DNA of 19,828 bases from an uncultured bacterium (GCA_903933085.1 CAIZIN010000077.1:1-19828); one strand, 5' to 3'. Counted from the stretch's first letter, positions 12,978-19,763 are shown. The notes: a model not told the origin generated them from the sequence alone. Translations and numbers: made by a program.

Positions 12978-13736
12978 TTATTTTGCTATAAATAACAAAC
13001 CAAGCATTAGTCCAATTCCTGCCAGTATTGCAATAAGTTGAATAATGGATTTTTTAACTTCCTTAGTCTTGTGAAGTTCTGGGACAAGATCTGAGCCTGC
13101 GATGTAAATAAAACCTCCAGCAGCAACGCCGGCTAATATAGGACCCATGGAATCAACAAAGTTTGTGGCTCCAATTCCTATAAATACACCAGCAAAAGCC
13201 GTTAAGGCAGAAATTAAATTCCATAGCAAAGCTTTTCCTCGACTGAATCCTGCGTGTATTAATAGACCAAAGTCTCCAATTTCCTGAGGGATTTCGTGGA
13301 GAATTACAGCTATGGTAGTCGCAATACCTACTTCTATACTAATCATGTAACTTGCTCCGATTAAAATACCGTCGATAAGATTGTGGGCACCATCAGAAAT
13401 CAAAATTAGAGATCCTACATGTTTTGGTGGATCATTTTCATGATCACATTCATTGTGATTGTGTACGTGATGCCAACGAAAAAACTTTTCAAGAATAAAA
13501 AAGAAAATTATTCCAATTAATATGGAAAGAGATACGATGATTGGATTTTGGGTTTCTTCCAAAGCTTCGGGAATAAGGTGTATAAAAGCATCTCCAAACA
13601 GTGCTCCTACAGATAGGGAGACCAATACAAATACAATACTCTTCAGCCTCTTATCGGAAAGACTAATTGTAAAGACTCCAACTAGAGAGAATAGACTAAT
13701 AAGTGTAACGCTAGCTATTGAATATATTAATATCAT
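12978..13736 (-). CDS. ZIP family divalent metal transporter
   Basis: The 252-residue membrane protein has about eight hydrophobic segments, a His/Asp-rich cytoplasmic loop (HHVHNHNECDHEND) between the third and fourth, and the two ZIP signature helices: DGAHNLIDGI (binuclear metal site) and HEIPQEIGDF. The family imports zinc or similar divalent metals. I start at ATG 13736 rather than the upstream GTG, because TATTAT lies six bases before this ATG. It is divergent from a Fur-family regulator, with inverted repeats covering its -35 and -10, so zinc-dependent repression is likely. A truncated ZIP copy follows it. Confidence 0.92.
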   Translation of the reverse strand: MILIYSIASVTLISLFSLVGVFTISLSDKRLKSIVFVLVSLSVGALFGDAFIHLIPEALEETQNPIIVSLSILIGIIFFFILEKFFRWHHVHNHNECDHENDPPKHVGSLILISDGAHNLIDGILIGASYMISIEVGIATTIAVILHEIPQEIGDFGLLIHAGFSRGKALLWNLISALTAFAGVFIGIGATNFVDSMGPILAGVAAGGFIYIAGSDLVPELHKTKEVKKSIIQLIAILAGIGLMLGLLFIAK

Positions 13737-13779
13737 CTTGCAATAATACACCTTTGATTTTTAATTGCAAGTCGTTTGC
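13737..13779. promoter_or_regulatory. Shared zip/fur operator-promoter region
   Basis: CTTGCAAT (13737-13744) and ATTGCAAG (13764-13771) are exact inverted repeats, overlapping the -10 (TATTAT, 13748-13743) and the -35 (TTGCAA, 13770-13765) of the minus-strand zip promoter. A further half-site makes TGCAA-GTCGT-TTGCA (about 13767-13780) toward fur. This is a plausible Fur/Zur-type operator. Confidence 0.55.
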
Positions 13780-13800
13780 ATTCATGATAGTTTTATGTGT

Positions 13801-14214
13801 ATGAAAAAAGATAATGAAATACTGAAGTTATCAGGATTAAAGTCCACACCCACACGCCTTAGTGTGCTTGAGGTCTTTTCGCAATACTGCAAGCCTATAA
13901 ACGCAGAATATATTTTAGATATTTTAGGAAAAGATAAAACTGATACTGTTACTGTTTATCGAACACTTAACATGTTTGAGAAAAAGAAAATTATTCACCA
14001 AGTAGATCTTAGGAAAGATTCTGTTTATTATGAATTTTCAAATCACCATCACCATCACCATATTGTTTGTACTAAATGTGGGTATATAGAAAGATTTGAT
14101 GATTGTAGAATTTCTGAAATGTCTAAAGAATTATTAAGTAAAAAATCCAAATTTAATATTATTCAGTCACATTCTTTTGAACTCTTTGGGTTATGTAATA
14201 AGTGCAATAAATAA
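13801..14214 (+). CDS. Fur/Zur family metalloregulator
   Basis: The 137-residue protein has the Fur fold: winged helix with LKSTPTRLSVLEVF and TVTVYRTLNMFEKKKIIHQV, a His-rich hinge and metal site NHHHHHHIVCTKCGYIERF with a natural run of six histidines, and a C-terminal CNKC. The two CxxC pairs (CTKC and CNKC) would hold structural zinc. Among Fur, Zur and PerR I favour Zur because of the divergent ZIP gene, but sequence alone does not settle it. Starts at 13765 (TTG) or 13795 (ATG) are possible; 13801 matches the usual N-terminus best. The stop lies within the terminator of the convergent gene. Confidence 0.88.
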   Translation: MKKDNEILKLSGLKSTPTRLSVLEVFSQYCKPINAEYILDILGKDKTDTVTVYRTLNMFEKKKIIHQVDLRKDSVYYEFSNHHHHHHIVCTKCGYIERFDDCRISEMSKELLSKKSKFNIIQSHSFELFGLCNKCNK

Positions 14215-14245
14215 AACCGCACAGAGGTCTTGCGACTTGTGCGGT
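14208..14245 (-). terminator. Terminator of the one-TM hypothetical gene
   Basis: ACCGCACA pairs with TGTGCGGT (14245-14238 and 14223-14216) with a 14-base loop, followed on the minus strand by TTTATTTATT. It overlaps the end of the fur-family gene on the other strand. Confidence 0.8.
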
Positions 14246-14264
14246 GGCGAATTGGCAGTGAGGA

Positions 14265-14708
14265 TTATCGTTTATCGGTGTCGCCCTCAGCTGTGTGGAA
14301 ATCCTTTGCTAGTTTGATTTCGGCTGTGATGGGGACGTAGGTCGCTTGACCATTTGCCGATAATGATTTGATCAGGTATTTAGGTTGTGGATTCATCTGA
14401 CCGAGTCTTGAGCCTTTCTCGATGTTGATTATCTTCAGTGTCCCTGAATCCTTCACTAGAAGGCTATACCACGTACCCAGCATATTCCCGTCTTCGTACT
14501 TTCCGATAACCTCGACGACGGAGTCTTCCTTGATTGGGTGAGAAGCTGGGTGGGTTACATACAACGCTCTAATGATGAAATTTAATTCCACAACCAAAAG
14601 CATGAATATCCCAAAAACCACTATGAGTATACAAGGGATAATTTTTGCAGAGAAGGTGGTGTCGTTTTTCTGTTCAGTCGATTCATCAGTAGGATCATCT
14701 TGTGTCAT
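14265..14708 (-). CDS. Hypothetical single-pass membrane protein
   Basis: This protein is 147 residues from the ATG at 14708; a TTG at 14747 would add 13. It has an acidic N-terminus (MTQDDPTDESTEQK), one membrane helix (about residues 22-48, with IIPCILIVVFGIFMLLVVEL), and a soluble domain of beta character (DSVVEVIGKYEDGNMLGTWYSLLVKDSGTLKII). I do not recognise the family. An OB-like or SH3-like small barrel is possible but unproven. It is more GC-rich than its neighbours and stands alone with its own promoter (TTGCAT, TATAAT, spacing 17), a leader of about 70 bases and a GC-rich terminator, the same architecture as the genes at 10184 and 17307. Confidence 0.7.
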   Translation of the reverse strand: MTQDDPTDESTEQKNDTTFSAKIIPCILIVVFGIFMLLVVELNFIIRALYVTHPASHPIKEDSVVEVIGKYEDGNMLGTWYSLLVKDSGTLKIINIEKGSRLGQMNPQPKYLIKSLSANGQATYVPITAEIKLAKDFHTAEGDTDKR

Positions 14709-14783
14709 TTTCTTGGGGGTGGGGAAGAAAGCTCTCTTCAGAGTCAAATTGCTGACAAAATCAAAGAGCTTAGTTACTTTTAT

Positions 14784-14812
14784 ATTATAGCACGAATATA
14801 AGAATTATGCAA
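14784..14812 (-). promoter_or_regulatory. Promoter of the one-TM hypothetical gene
   Basis: TTGCAT (14812-14807) and TATAAT (14789-14784) are exactly 17 bases apart on the minus strand. Confidence 0.7.
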
Positions 14813-14878
14813 GGTGTGTAATCTGGTGCGTACAAAAAGAGCTCAGCAGAGTCGTTTTGGGCGCACAAATCCAACTGA

Positions 14879-14906
14879 CTATATTTTGCGTAGTCGCGAA
14901 ATATAG
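14879..14906. other. 12-bp hairpin in non-coding spacer
   Basis: CTATATTTTGCG (14879-14890) pairs with CGCGAAATATAG (14895-14906), one G-T pair, loop TAGT. The spacer 14815-15196 contains no convincing gene. It holds this hairpin, the foldable segment at 14951-15064 and a REP-like unit. Confidence 0.55.
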
Positions 14907-14950
14907 CCCGCCACTAACATAAACTTTTGCTTACAGAGTTAAAGGGAAGT

Positions 14951-15064
14951 GTTATTTTTTGCGAGCATTTGCAGCCGAAAAGCATGGCCTTTTTGTATTC
15001 AAAAAGTTTTCGGCGAAACCGAAGCGAGTCACGGCAGGGTGACGGAGCGGTCGCAAAAAGTAAT
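14951..15064. ncRNA. Candidate multibranch structured RNA
   Basis: An outer stem of about 14 bp (14951-14964 with 15051-15064, core TTTTTGCGA/TCGCAAAAA) encloses two arms. Arm one pairs GCCGAAAA (14974-14981) with TTTTCGGC (15007-15014) and contains CTTTTTG-TATT-CAAAAAG (14989-15006). Arm two pairs CCG (15019-15021) with CGG (15048-15050) and contains GTCAC-GGCAGG-GTGAC (15028-15043). The sequence is GC-richer than the surroundings. The strand and any promoter are not clear, and I do not recognise the RNA. A decayed repeat element is an alternative. Confidence 0.4.
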
Positions 15065-15120
15065 ACTGAACGGTTGGTGGTGAGGAGAATAATTTTAAAA
15101 AAGTAATACAAATATAACCT

Positions 15121-15145
15121 GGATCCCCGCATTCGCGAGGATGAC
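15121..15145 (-). repeat. REP-like palindrome (variant)
   Basis: The minus strand reads GTCATCCTCGCGAATGCGGG and then GATCC, a diverged relative of the units at 8895-8923 and 19334-19362. Confidence 0.65.
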
Positions 15146-15196
15146 AATACGGGGTGAGGATGATAAAAAAGAGGAAAGTGAAAATAGAAACGTAAA

Positions 15197-17146
15197 CTAC
15201 AGCAAGTTGTCGGGATCTATCTTTACTACAAAATGTGGAGGCAAACTTTGGAGTTTTTTTACTAGGGTTTCGTCGGGCCAGGTTTTTTTATCGGCTTTTA
15301 TTAGTGCGTGCATGACATATTTACCTTTGACTGTTTCGATGAAAGCGGGGAAGATTTGTACAGAGTAGGGGATTAAATATTCTTTTAGTCTTTTCATTTC
15401 TTCAAGTACTTCTTCTCGCATTCCTTGGTAGGTGATTTTTATAAGTGTCACAAAAGGTGGATATGCAAATTGTTCACGCTCTGCGATCTCACTTCTATAA
15501 AAATCTGCAATGTTTCCTTTGATTGCATATTCAAAAACTGGTTCATCGATAGAGCGAGTTTGTACAACGAATTTATTTTGAGAAAGCTGACGCATTTTCA
15601 AAAGTATATTCATTATCTTTTCATTGCCTCGAAAATCTGGTATTGCAAAAAGACTGTCGAGTGAGGCGACAATGGTGCTTTCAATTGCTTCATCTAAATA
15701 AAGTATTGCCATTTCAGTACCGATAAGAATCGAGCCGGGGGTTTTGTAAAATTCAGTAGCAACCTCTTTAGCTTTTTTGTGATTCTTAACCGAATCTAAA
15801 TCTATGCGAAAAACACTAACATCAGGAAAACTTTTACGGATTTTTTTTTCTATTGTTTCTATGCCGATACCGAGTTTAATTAAATGCCAGCTTGTACAAT
15901 ATTTGCACTTTTCTCCTGCTATTCTTTTTTCTCCACATGTGTGACAGAGAAAAAAATTATTATTAGCATTACTTCCTTCGTGTAGCACAACAGGTGAACT
16001 ACATCTATTGCAAACTACTGTGGTACCACAATCATTACAAACTACTTGTGGTGAAAGTCCTCGACGAGCACAATATACGAAGCATTGTGAATTATTTTCT
16101 TTTAGGTCAGAAAAAATATCATAGGCTTCATCTGAGAAAATTCGAAAGCCTTTTTCTTTTGTGTGTTGCGATATGTCTTCCTTTTTATATTTTCTCATAT
16201 CTACAAGCGAGGTATGAGCGGTGGCTAAAGAACGCCATTTAAGCGGTGTGTATTCGATTAACTCATGATCATAAAATCTTTTAATTGTTTCTGTACGTAA
16301 AATTATGTCACCAAAGATTAAACGAGCGCCAATAAGTTTAGAATATTTTTCAGCAAAAACTCTAATGTCTATATATGGCCTAGTGATAGTTTTATAGCTT
16401 CTTGAAGATTCTTTTTCAATAATTATTGTACCAATATCTGCCCTTGGTAAAGAAAGAAACATTCCAGTCCCAATGATAAGTACGGGGTGTGGGGTTGTAA
16501 GGGCTTTATTCCAACGAGAGATAAGATCTTTTTTACCAAGAGAACCATCTAGAATGAAAGTGTATTCCTCAATTCCTTTTTCAATCTTTTCACCAGCTTT
16601 GCGTGTGTCTTCGGATGTAGGCACACAAAAGAAAACTGATTTTTTTCTTGCAAAAGATTCTCGAATTAAACTTTTGTAATCTGCAAAACGATCAAGATCA
16701 GGAGCTTGTAGGAGATAGGGTTCTTTATATGTGTCTGATGAAATCGATTTTTCTTCTTCATTCTCAGTTGGGCTTATTACTTCAGTCTTTTGAACTGATT
16801 CTATTTGAGAGGTGTTTTCGAGAATTCGTTGTGGGATTATTACAGATAAGGTTTGTCCAGTAAATGTTGCATGGTGATATGCAGTTTTTTCTGTAGCTTG
16901 TACAAATTCTTTTCTTAAAAGATTTTTGCTTTCAGTTTTATTTAATTTTTTTAGTGCATACGGAAGATCTTTAAGCATTGTCTTGTCTTCGTGTGCTGGC
17001 TTGCAACTAATAACCAAAGCTGGCATTTCTTTATTTCTAACAGGTACAGAAATCAAAGAACCTTCCTCCATATAGACTGAAGAAAAATATGACAATGAGT
17101 CTTTCATTGCACTTTTTGTGATGGGTAGTACGTCAACCTTGTACAT
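15197..17146 (-). CDS. priA: PriA-like primosomal protein N' with degenerate helicase motifs
   Basis: PriA restarts stalled replication forks. This 649-residue protein keeps the PriA layout. Zinc-binding cysteines are paired as C370/C373, C379/C382, C401/C404 and C414/C417. RRG at 361-363, GTEMA (motif V region, 467-471) and the C-terminal EIAEREQFAYPPF are also kept. The motor looks lost. Where PriA has GVTGSGKTEVY there is LLQAPDLDRFADYK (145-158). The DEEHDSSYK box reads EKESSRSYK (244-252), and the QVAGRAGR arginine-finger region reads KMRQLSQNK. It probably cannot hydrolyse ATP and may serve as a DNA-binding or DnaB-loading platform. An extended -10 seven bases before the ATG suggests a leaderless mRNA. 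Confidence 0.88.
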   Translation of the reverse strand: MYKVDVLPITKSAMKDSLSYFSSVYMEEGSLISVPVRNKEMPALVISCKPAHEDKTMLKDLPYALKKLNKTESKNLLRKEFVQATEKTAYHHATFTGQTLSVIIPQRILENTSQIESVQKTEVISPTENEEEKSISSDTYKEPYLLQAPDLDRFADYKSLIRESFARKKSVFFCVPTSEDTRKAGEKIEKGIEEYTFILDGSLGKKDLISRWNKALTTPHPVLIIGTGMFLSLPRADIGTIIIEKESSRSYKTITRPYIDIRVFAEKYSKLIGARLIFGDIILRTETIKRFYDHELIEYTPLKWRSLATAHTSLVDMRKYKKEDISQHTKEKGFRIFSDEAYDIFSDLKENNSQCFVYCARRGLSPQVVCNDCGTTVVCNRCSSPVVLHEGSNANNNFFLCHTCGEKRIAGEKCKYCTSWHLIKLGIGIETIEKKIRKSFPDVSVFRIDLDSVKNHKKAKEVATEFYKTPGSILIGTEMAILYLDEAIESTIVASLDSLFAIPDFRGNEKIMNILLKMRQLSQNKFVVQTRSIDEPVFEYAIKGNIADFYRSEIAEREQFAYPPFVTLIKITYQGMREEVLEEMKRLKEYLIPYSVQIFPAFIETVKGKYVMHALIKADKKTWPDETLVKKLQSLPPHFVVKIDPDNLL

Positions 17147-17153
17147 TAAGCTT

Positions 17154-17162
17154 ATATTAGCA
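17154..17162 (-). promoter_or_regulatory. Extended -10 of priA
   Basis: TGCTAATAT on the minus strand ends seven bases before the ATG. Confidence 0.5.
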
Positions 17163-17170
17163 CAAATACA

Positions 17171-17205
17171 GAATTATGAATTAGGAATTAAGAATTAGGA
17201 ATGGA
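17171..17205. repeat. Heptad repeat array (locus G)
   Basis: Five 7-base units, four of the form GAATTAR or GAATTAT and a final GAATGGA, stand in perfect register. An 18-base stretch (GAATTAGGAATTAAGAAT) recurs inverted in locus H, on the other side of the gene at 17307-17780. Confidence 0.85.
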
Positions 17206-17234
17206 ATACAATATTATGGAAATATGCAATATAG

Positions 17235-17264
17235 TTGACATAGTACGATATATTATGATATAAT
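17235..17264 (+). promoter_or_regulatory. Consensus promoter of the stand-alone gene
   Basis: TTGACA (17235-17240) and TATAAT (17259-17264) are both perfect, with 18 bases between. The predicted start near 17271 leaves a leader of about 36 bases with GGAGAG at 17289-17294. Confidence 0.8.
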
Positions 17265-17306
17265 ATAAGGTAGGTTCTTTAACTAATCGGAGAGACAATT
17301 AATAAT

Positions 17307-17780
17307 ATGCACAGAATTAAGATAGTAACACTCACTCTGGATGAGACGGATGGGACTGAAACCATCAGCAATGCCAAAGAGGTATTTGGTTCTATCGACA
17401 AAAAATTCCACGGATTGGAAATCGACAGCGAGAACAAACCAACAAAGGAACAGAAAGTTGTCGTCTATGATGTGAAATTAGATGGAAACTCCAATGAAAT
17501 CTTAAAGGCTATTTCTAACAACTTTGATTCTTTGTGTCTTACACCGGCGCAAATTGTCAGTTTTGTAAGGAGATATCCTGGACGAATTCTGGCTGGTAAT
17601 CTCCCGGTCCTATTTCTTTTAAAGGGAAAGGAAGATTTCCTTAAGGTGCATGTCGATTTCCGCAACGGCAAGCAATATGAGGATGGGAAGTCATATTTTA
17701 CGATCCATTTCCTAGGTCCTGTGAAAAGATATCCTGGTTGGTGGAGCGAGTATCGAAGTATAGTCGTTGTACCGGAATGA
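17307..17780 (+). CDS. Hypothetical protein in a heptad-flanked cassette
   Basis: I do not recognise this 157-residue soluble protein. It has no signal or membrane segment. The N-terminal third reads as beta strand and helix (HRIKIVTLTLDE, then ETISNAKEVFGSIDKKFHGLEI), the middle has an Asn/Ser-rich helix, and the C-terminus is aromatic and basic (HFLGPVKRYPGWWSEYRSIVVVPE). The codon mix is richer in GC than mreB or priA. The gene has the only fully consensus promoter in the window and its own terminator. It is bracketed by inverted heptad arrays (loci G and H), which makes it look like an inserted or mobilised unit. Function unknown. Confidence 0.72.
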   Translation: MHRIKIVTLTLDETDGTETISNAKEVFGSIDKKFHGLEIDSENKPTKEQKVVVYDVKLDGNSNEILKAISNNFDSLCLTPAQIVSFVRRYPGRILAGNLPVLFLLKGKEDFLKVHVDFRNGKQYEDGKSYFTIHFLGPVKRYPGWWSEYRSIVVVPE

Positions 17781-17798
17781 CTATGCAGTTCTCAATTC

Positions 17799-17838
17799 AA
17801 CCGCGCAAGCACCCAGCAGGGAGTTAGCGCGGTTTTTT
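17799..17838 (+). terminator. Terminator of the stand-alone gene
   Basis: AACCGCGC (17799-17806) pairs with GCGCGGTT (17827-17834), with a 20-base loop, followed by TTTT. Confidence 0.85.
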
Positions 17839-17845
17839 CATTTTT

Positions 17846-17880
17846 ATTCTTAATTCCTAATTCTTAATTCTTAATTCTGA
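17846..17880. repeat. Heptad repeat array (locus H)
   Basis: Five 7-base units, ATTCTTA or ATTCCTA with a final ATTCTGA, stand in perfect register and in the orientation opposite to locus G. A small inverted repeat GGCTG/CAGCC (17885-17900) follows in front of the mreB -10. Confidence 0.85.
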
Positions 17881-17910
17881 TCTGGGCTGGAAGTTCAGCC
17901 TGGATTGTAG

Positions 17911-17916
17911 TAGTAT
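17911..17916 (+). promoter_or_regulatory. -10 box of mreB
   Basis: TAGTAT ends ten bases before the ATG at 17927. The same TAGTAT is used before clpB. Confidence 0.45.
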
Positions 17917-17926
17917 AGGGCGACAT

Positions 17927-18940
17927 ATGGCAATGTTTACTCCAAAACTCGGTATAGACCTCGGTACTGCAAACACTCTTGTGTTTGTTCCTGGTCACGG
18001 TATTGTGCTGAATGAACCTTCTGTTGTGGCTGTTTCTGAAATAGATAATAAAATTTTGGCCGTGGGTCTTGAAGCAAAAGAAATGGTTGGAAAGACTCCT
18101 GACAATATTATTGCTTACCGTCCAATGAAAGATGGGGTGATTGCTGATTACCGAGTTACAGAAGCGATGCTTCGATACTATATAAATAAATCTCTTCCAA
18201 AATTTAATTTTTTTAAACCCGAGGTAATGGTCTCTGTTCCTGCTGGAGTGACTTCAACAGAAAGACGAGCTGTAATCGAGGCCGCTATTCGTGCGGGTGC
18301 AAAAAATGCTTATGTGGTGAAAGAACCCATTCTTGCTGCTATTGGTGCAGGTATTCCAATTCATGAAGCTAAAGGAAATATGATTGTTGATATTGGTGGG
18401 GGAACAACAGACGTGGCTGTGATTTCACTTGGAGGTATTGTCTGTTCAACATCGGTAAAGTGTGCGGGAAATAAAATTGATTCAGCTATTGCTGATTATA
18501 TTAAAAAAACTTTTAACTTGGCAATTGGGGATAGAACATCTGAACAGATTAAAATTGCAATTGGCTCAGCTGTATTCATGGAAGAAGAATTAACTGCCGT
18601 AGTAAAGGGACGAGATTTTCTAACGGGGCTTCCACGCTCAACTGAAATTAAAACAAATGAAATTGTGAAGGCTATAAGCAAAGAGCTTCGAGAAATGATA
18701 AAGGCTATTAAAGATGTGCTCCAAGAGACTCCACCGGAGCTTGCTTCAGATATTATTGATCAAGGTATTATTATGACAGGAGGTTCTTCGATGCTTCGAA
18801 ACTTACCTGAACTTATTTTCCGCCGAACTGGTGTGAAAGCTATTCTTGCAAAAGATGCATTATATTGTGTTGCAAAGGGGACAGGTATCGCTCTTGAGCA
18901 CTTGGATTTGTATAAGAGAAGTATTTTAGCAAAAAAATAA
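17927..18940 (+). CDS. mreB: Rod shape-determining protein MreB
   Basis: MreB is the bacterial actin that guides cell-wall synthesis along the cell side. The 337-residue protein has an intact actin-type ATPase core: phosphate-1 GIDLGTANT (9-17), connect-1/phosphate-2 IVDIGGGTTDVAVISLGG (about 153-170), an adenosine motif GIIMTGGSSMLRNLPEL near residue 285, and VPAGVTSTERRAV typical of MreB. An N-terminal hydrophobic patch (MAMFTPKLG) could help membrane binding. MreC, MreD and RodA are not adjacent. holB follows after five bases, so the two are probably one transcript. Confidence 0.95.
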   Translation: MAMFTPKLGIDLGTANTLVFVPGHGIVLNEPSVVAVSEIDNKILAVGLEAKEMVGKTPDNIIAYRPMKDGVIADYRVTEAMLRYYINKSLPKFNFFKPEVMVSVPAGVTSTERRAVIEAAIRAGAKNAYVVKEPILAAIGAGIPIHEAKGNMIVDIGGGTTDVAVISLGGIVCSTSVKCAGNKIDSAIADYIKKTFNLAIGDRTSEQIKIAIGSAVFMEEELTAVVKGRDFLTGLPRSTEIKTNEIVKAISKELREMIKAIKDVLQETPPELASDIIDQGIIMTGGSSMLRNLPELIFRRTGVKAILAKDALYCVAKGTGIALEHLDLYKRSILAKK

Positions 18941-18945
18941 TTTTT

Positions 18946-19629
18946 ATGTTGTCTTCAATAGACCATCATGCTTATGTTGTGGCGGGGCAGAGAGAATCTC
19001 TCATTCCTGTACTTTTGGATATGTTTGTAAATAAATTTGGGATAGCAATAAACGGCAACCCTGATTTTTCTGTTATTCATTTTGAATCACTTGGTATTGA
19101 TGAGAGTCGGAAGATAAAAGAAATGCAAAGCTTCAAGTCACTCGGGGCTTCAAAGAGGATTTTTGTGATAAGTACAAATAGTATCACTATGCAGGCTCAA
19201 AATGCGATGTTGAAAATGTTTGAGGAACCAACAGAAAATACGCACTTTTTCATAATAGTTCCCTCAACTTCATTTTTCATTGATACTTTGCTTTCAAGAA
19301 TGGTGGTTTTGGAAAATGGTCTCACTCCTCTTTGTCATTCCCGCGAAGGCGGGAATCCAGTCTTGAATCCAAAGACTTTCCTAAAATCCACATATCCTGA
19401 GCGATTAAAAATGATTGAGAAATTTTTAAAGGCGTTTAAAGATAATAAAGAGGGTAAATCAGTGGTAAATAACTTTTTCGGGGAAATAGAAATTCTGCTT
19501 GCAAAAGATGTGAAGGGGAACAAAGAAGCTCTCGAGAAACTTTTGGAAATCCAGAAATATGTTTTTGATACATCATCATCACTTAAAATTTTGCTAGAAA
19601 CTTTTGCTTTGGTTTTGCCAGTTTATTAA
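18946..19629 (+). CDS. holB: DNA polymerase III delta'-like clamp-loader subunit
   Basis: The 227-residue protein aligns with the middle part of the delta'/HolB and DnaX family. KIKEMQSFKSL, RIFVISTNSITMQAQNAMLKMFEEP (where the family has AANALLKTLEEP) and NTHFFIIVPSTSFFIDTLLSR (sensor-1 region, ending in the SRC-like position) are recognisable. It lacks a Walker A, as delta' subunits may, and is short compared with the usual 300 or so residues. Residues 130-140 (CHSREGGNPVL) are a translated REP-like palindrome, inserted after the sensor region without breaking the frame. It follows mreB by five bases with no Shine-Dalgarno, so it is presumably translated through coupling. Confidence 0.8.
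   Translation: MLSSIDHHAYVVAGQRESLIPVLLDMFVNKFGIAINGNPDFSVIHFESLGIDESRKIKEMQSFKSLGASKRIFVISTNSITMQAQNAMLKMFEEPTENTHFFIIVPSTSFFIDTLLSRMVVLENGLTPLCHSREGGNPVLNPKTFLKSTYPERLKMIEKFLKAFKDNKEGKSVVNNFFGEIEILLAKDVKGNKEALEKLLEIQKYVFDTSSSLKILLETFALVLPVY
19334..19362 (+). repeat. REP-like palindrome inside holB
   Basis: The 29-base unit starts GTCATTCCCGCGAAGGCGGG and ends AATCCAGTC. The arms are ATTCCCGC/GCGGGAAT. It is almost identical to 8895-8923 and is read through in the holB frame. Confidence 0.85.
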
Positions 19630-19641
19630 ATTAGATAGAAC

Positions 19642-19763
19642 TCAACCTCTTATTCGCTATAACTTTCCTCGGGTACGGATTTTTTGAAGCTTAAAAAATC
19701 CTGAAGCTGACTCGTCGCCACTCGCCAGACCCCCTCCCAAAGTTACAGCTTCAACGAGGTTGA
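19642..19763. ncRNA. Candidate pseudoknotted RNA element
   Basis: TCAACCTC (19642-19649) pairs with GAGGTTGA (19756-19763) as a closing stem. Inside, TAACTTT (19660-19666) pairs with AAAGTTA (19739-19745), and TGAAGCTG (19702-19709) pairs with CAGCTTCA (19746-19753). The last two interleave and form a pseudoknot with adjacent 3' arms. A hairpin GGATTTTTT/AAAAAATCC (19677-19701, loop GAAGCTT) lies within. No gene is visible from 19630 to the end. TATAAAT on the minus strand (19770-19764) could start transcription at the closing stem. I do not recognise the RNA. Confidence 0.4.

Noticed and set aside
15141..15368. Plus-strand ORF and others antisense to priA
   Set aside because: They are shadows of the priA frame; no family or start signal is seen.
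17171..17205. Heptad arrays as a CRISPR or as an iteron origin
   Set aside because: Units are 7 bases without spacers, so they are not CRISPR. They occur at many loci and lack a nearby replication initiator gene, so an origin is not supported.
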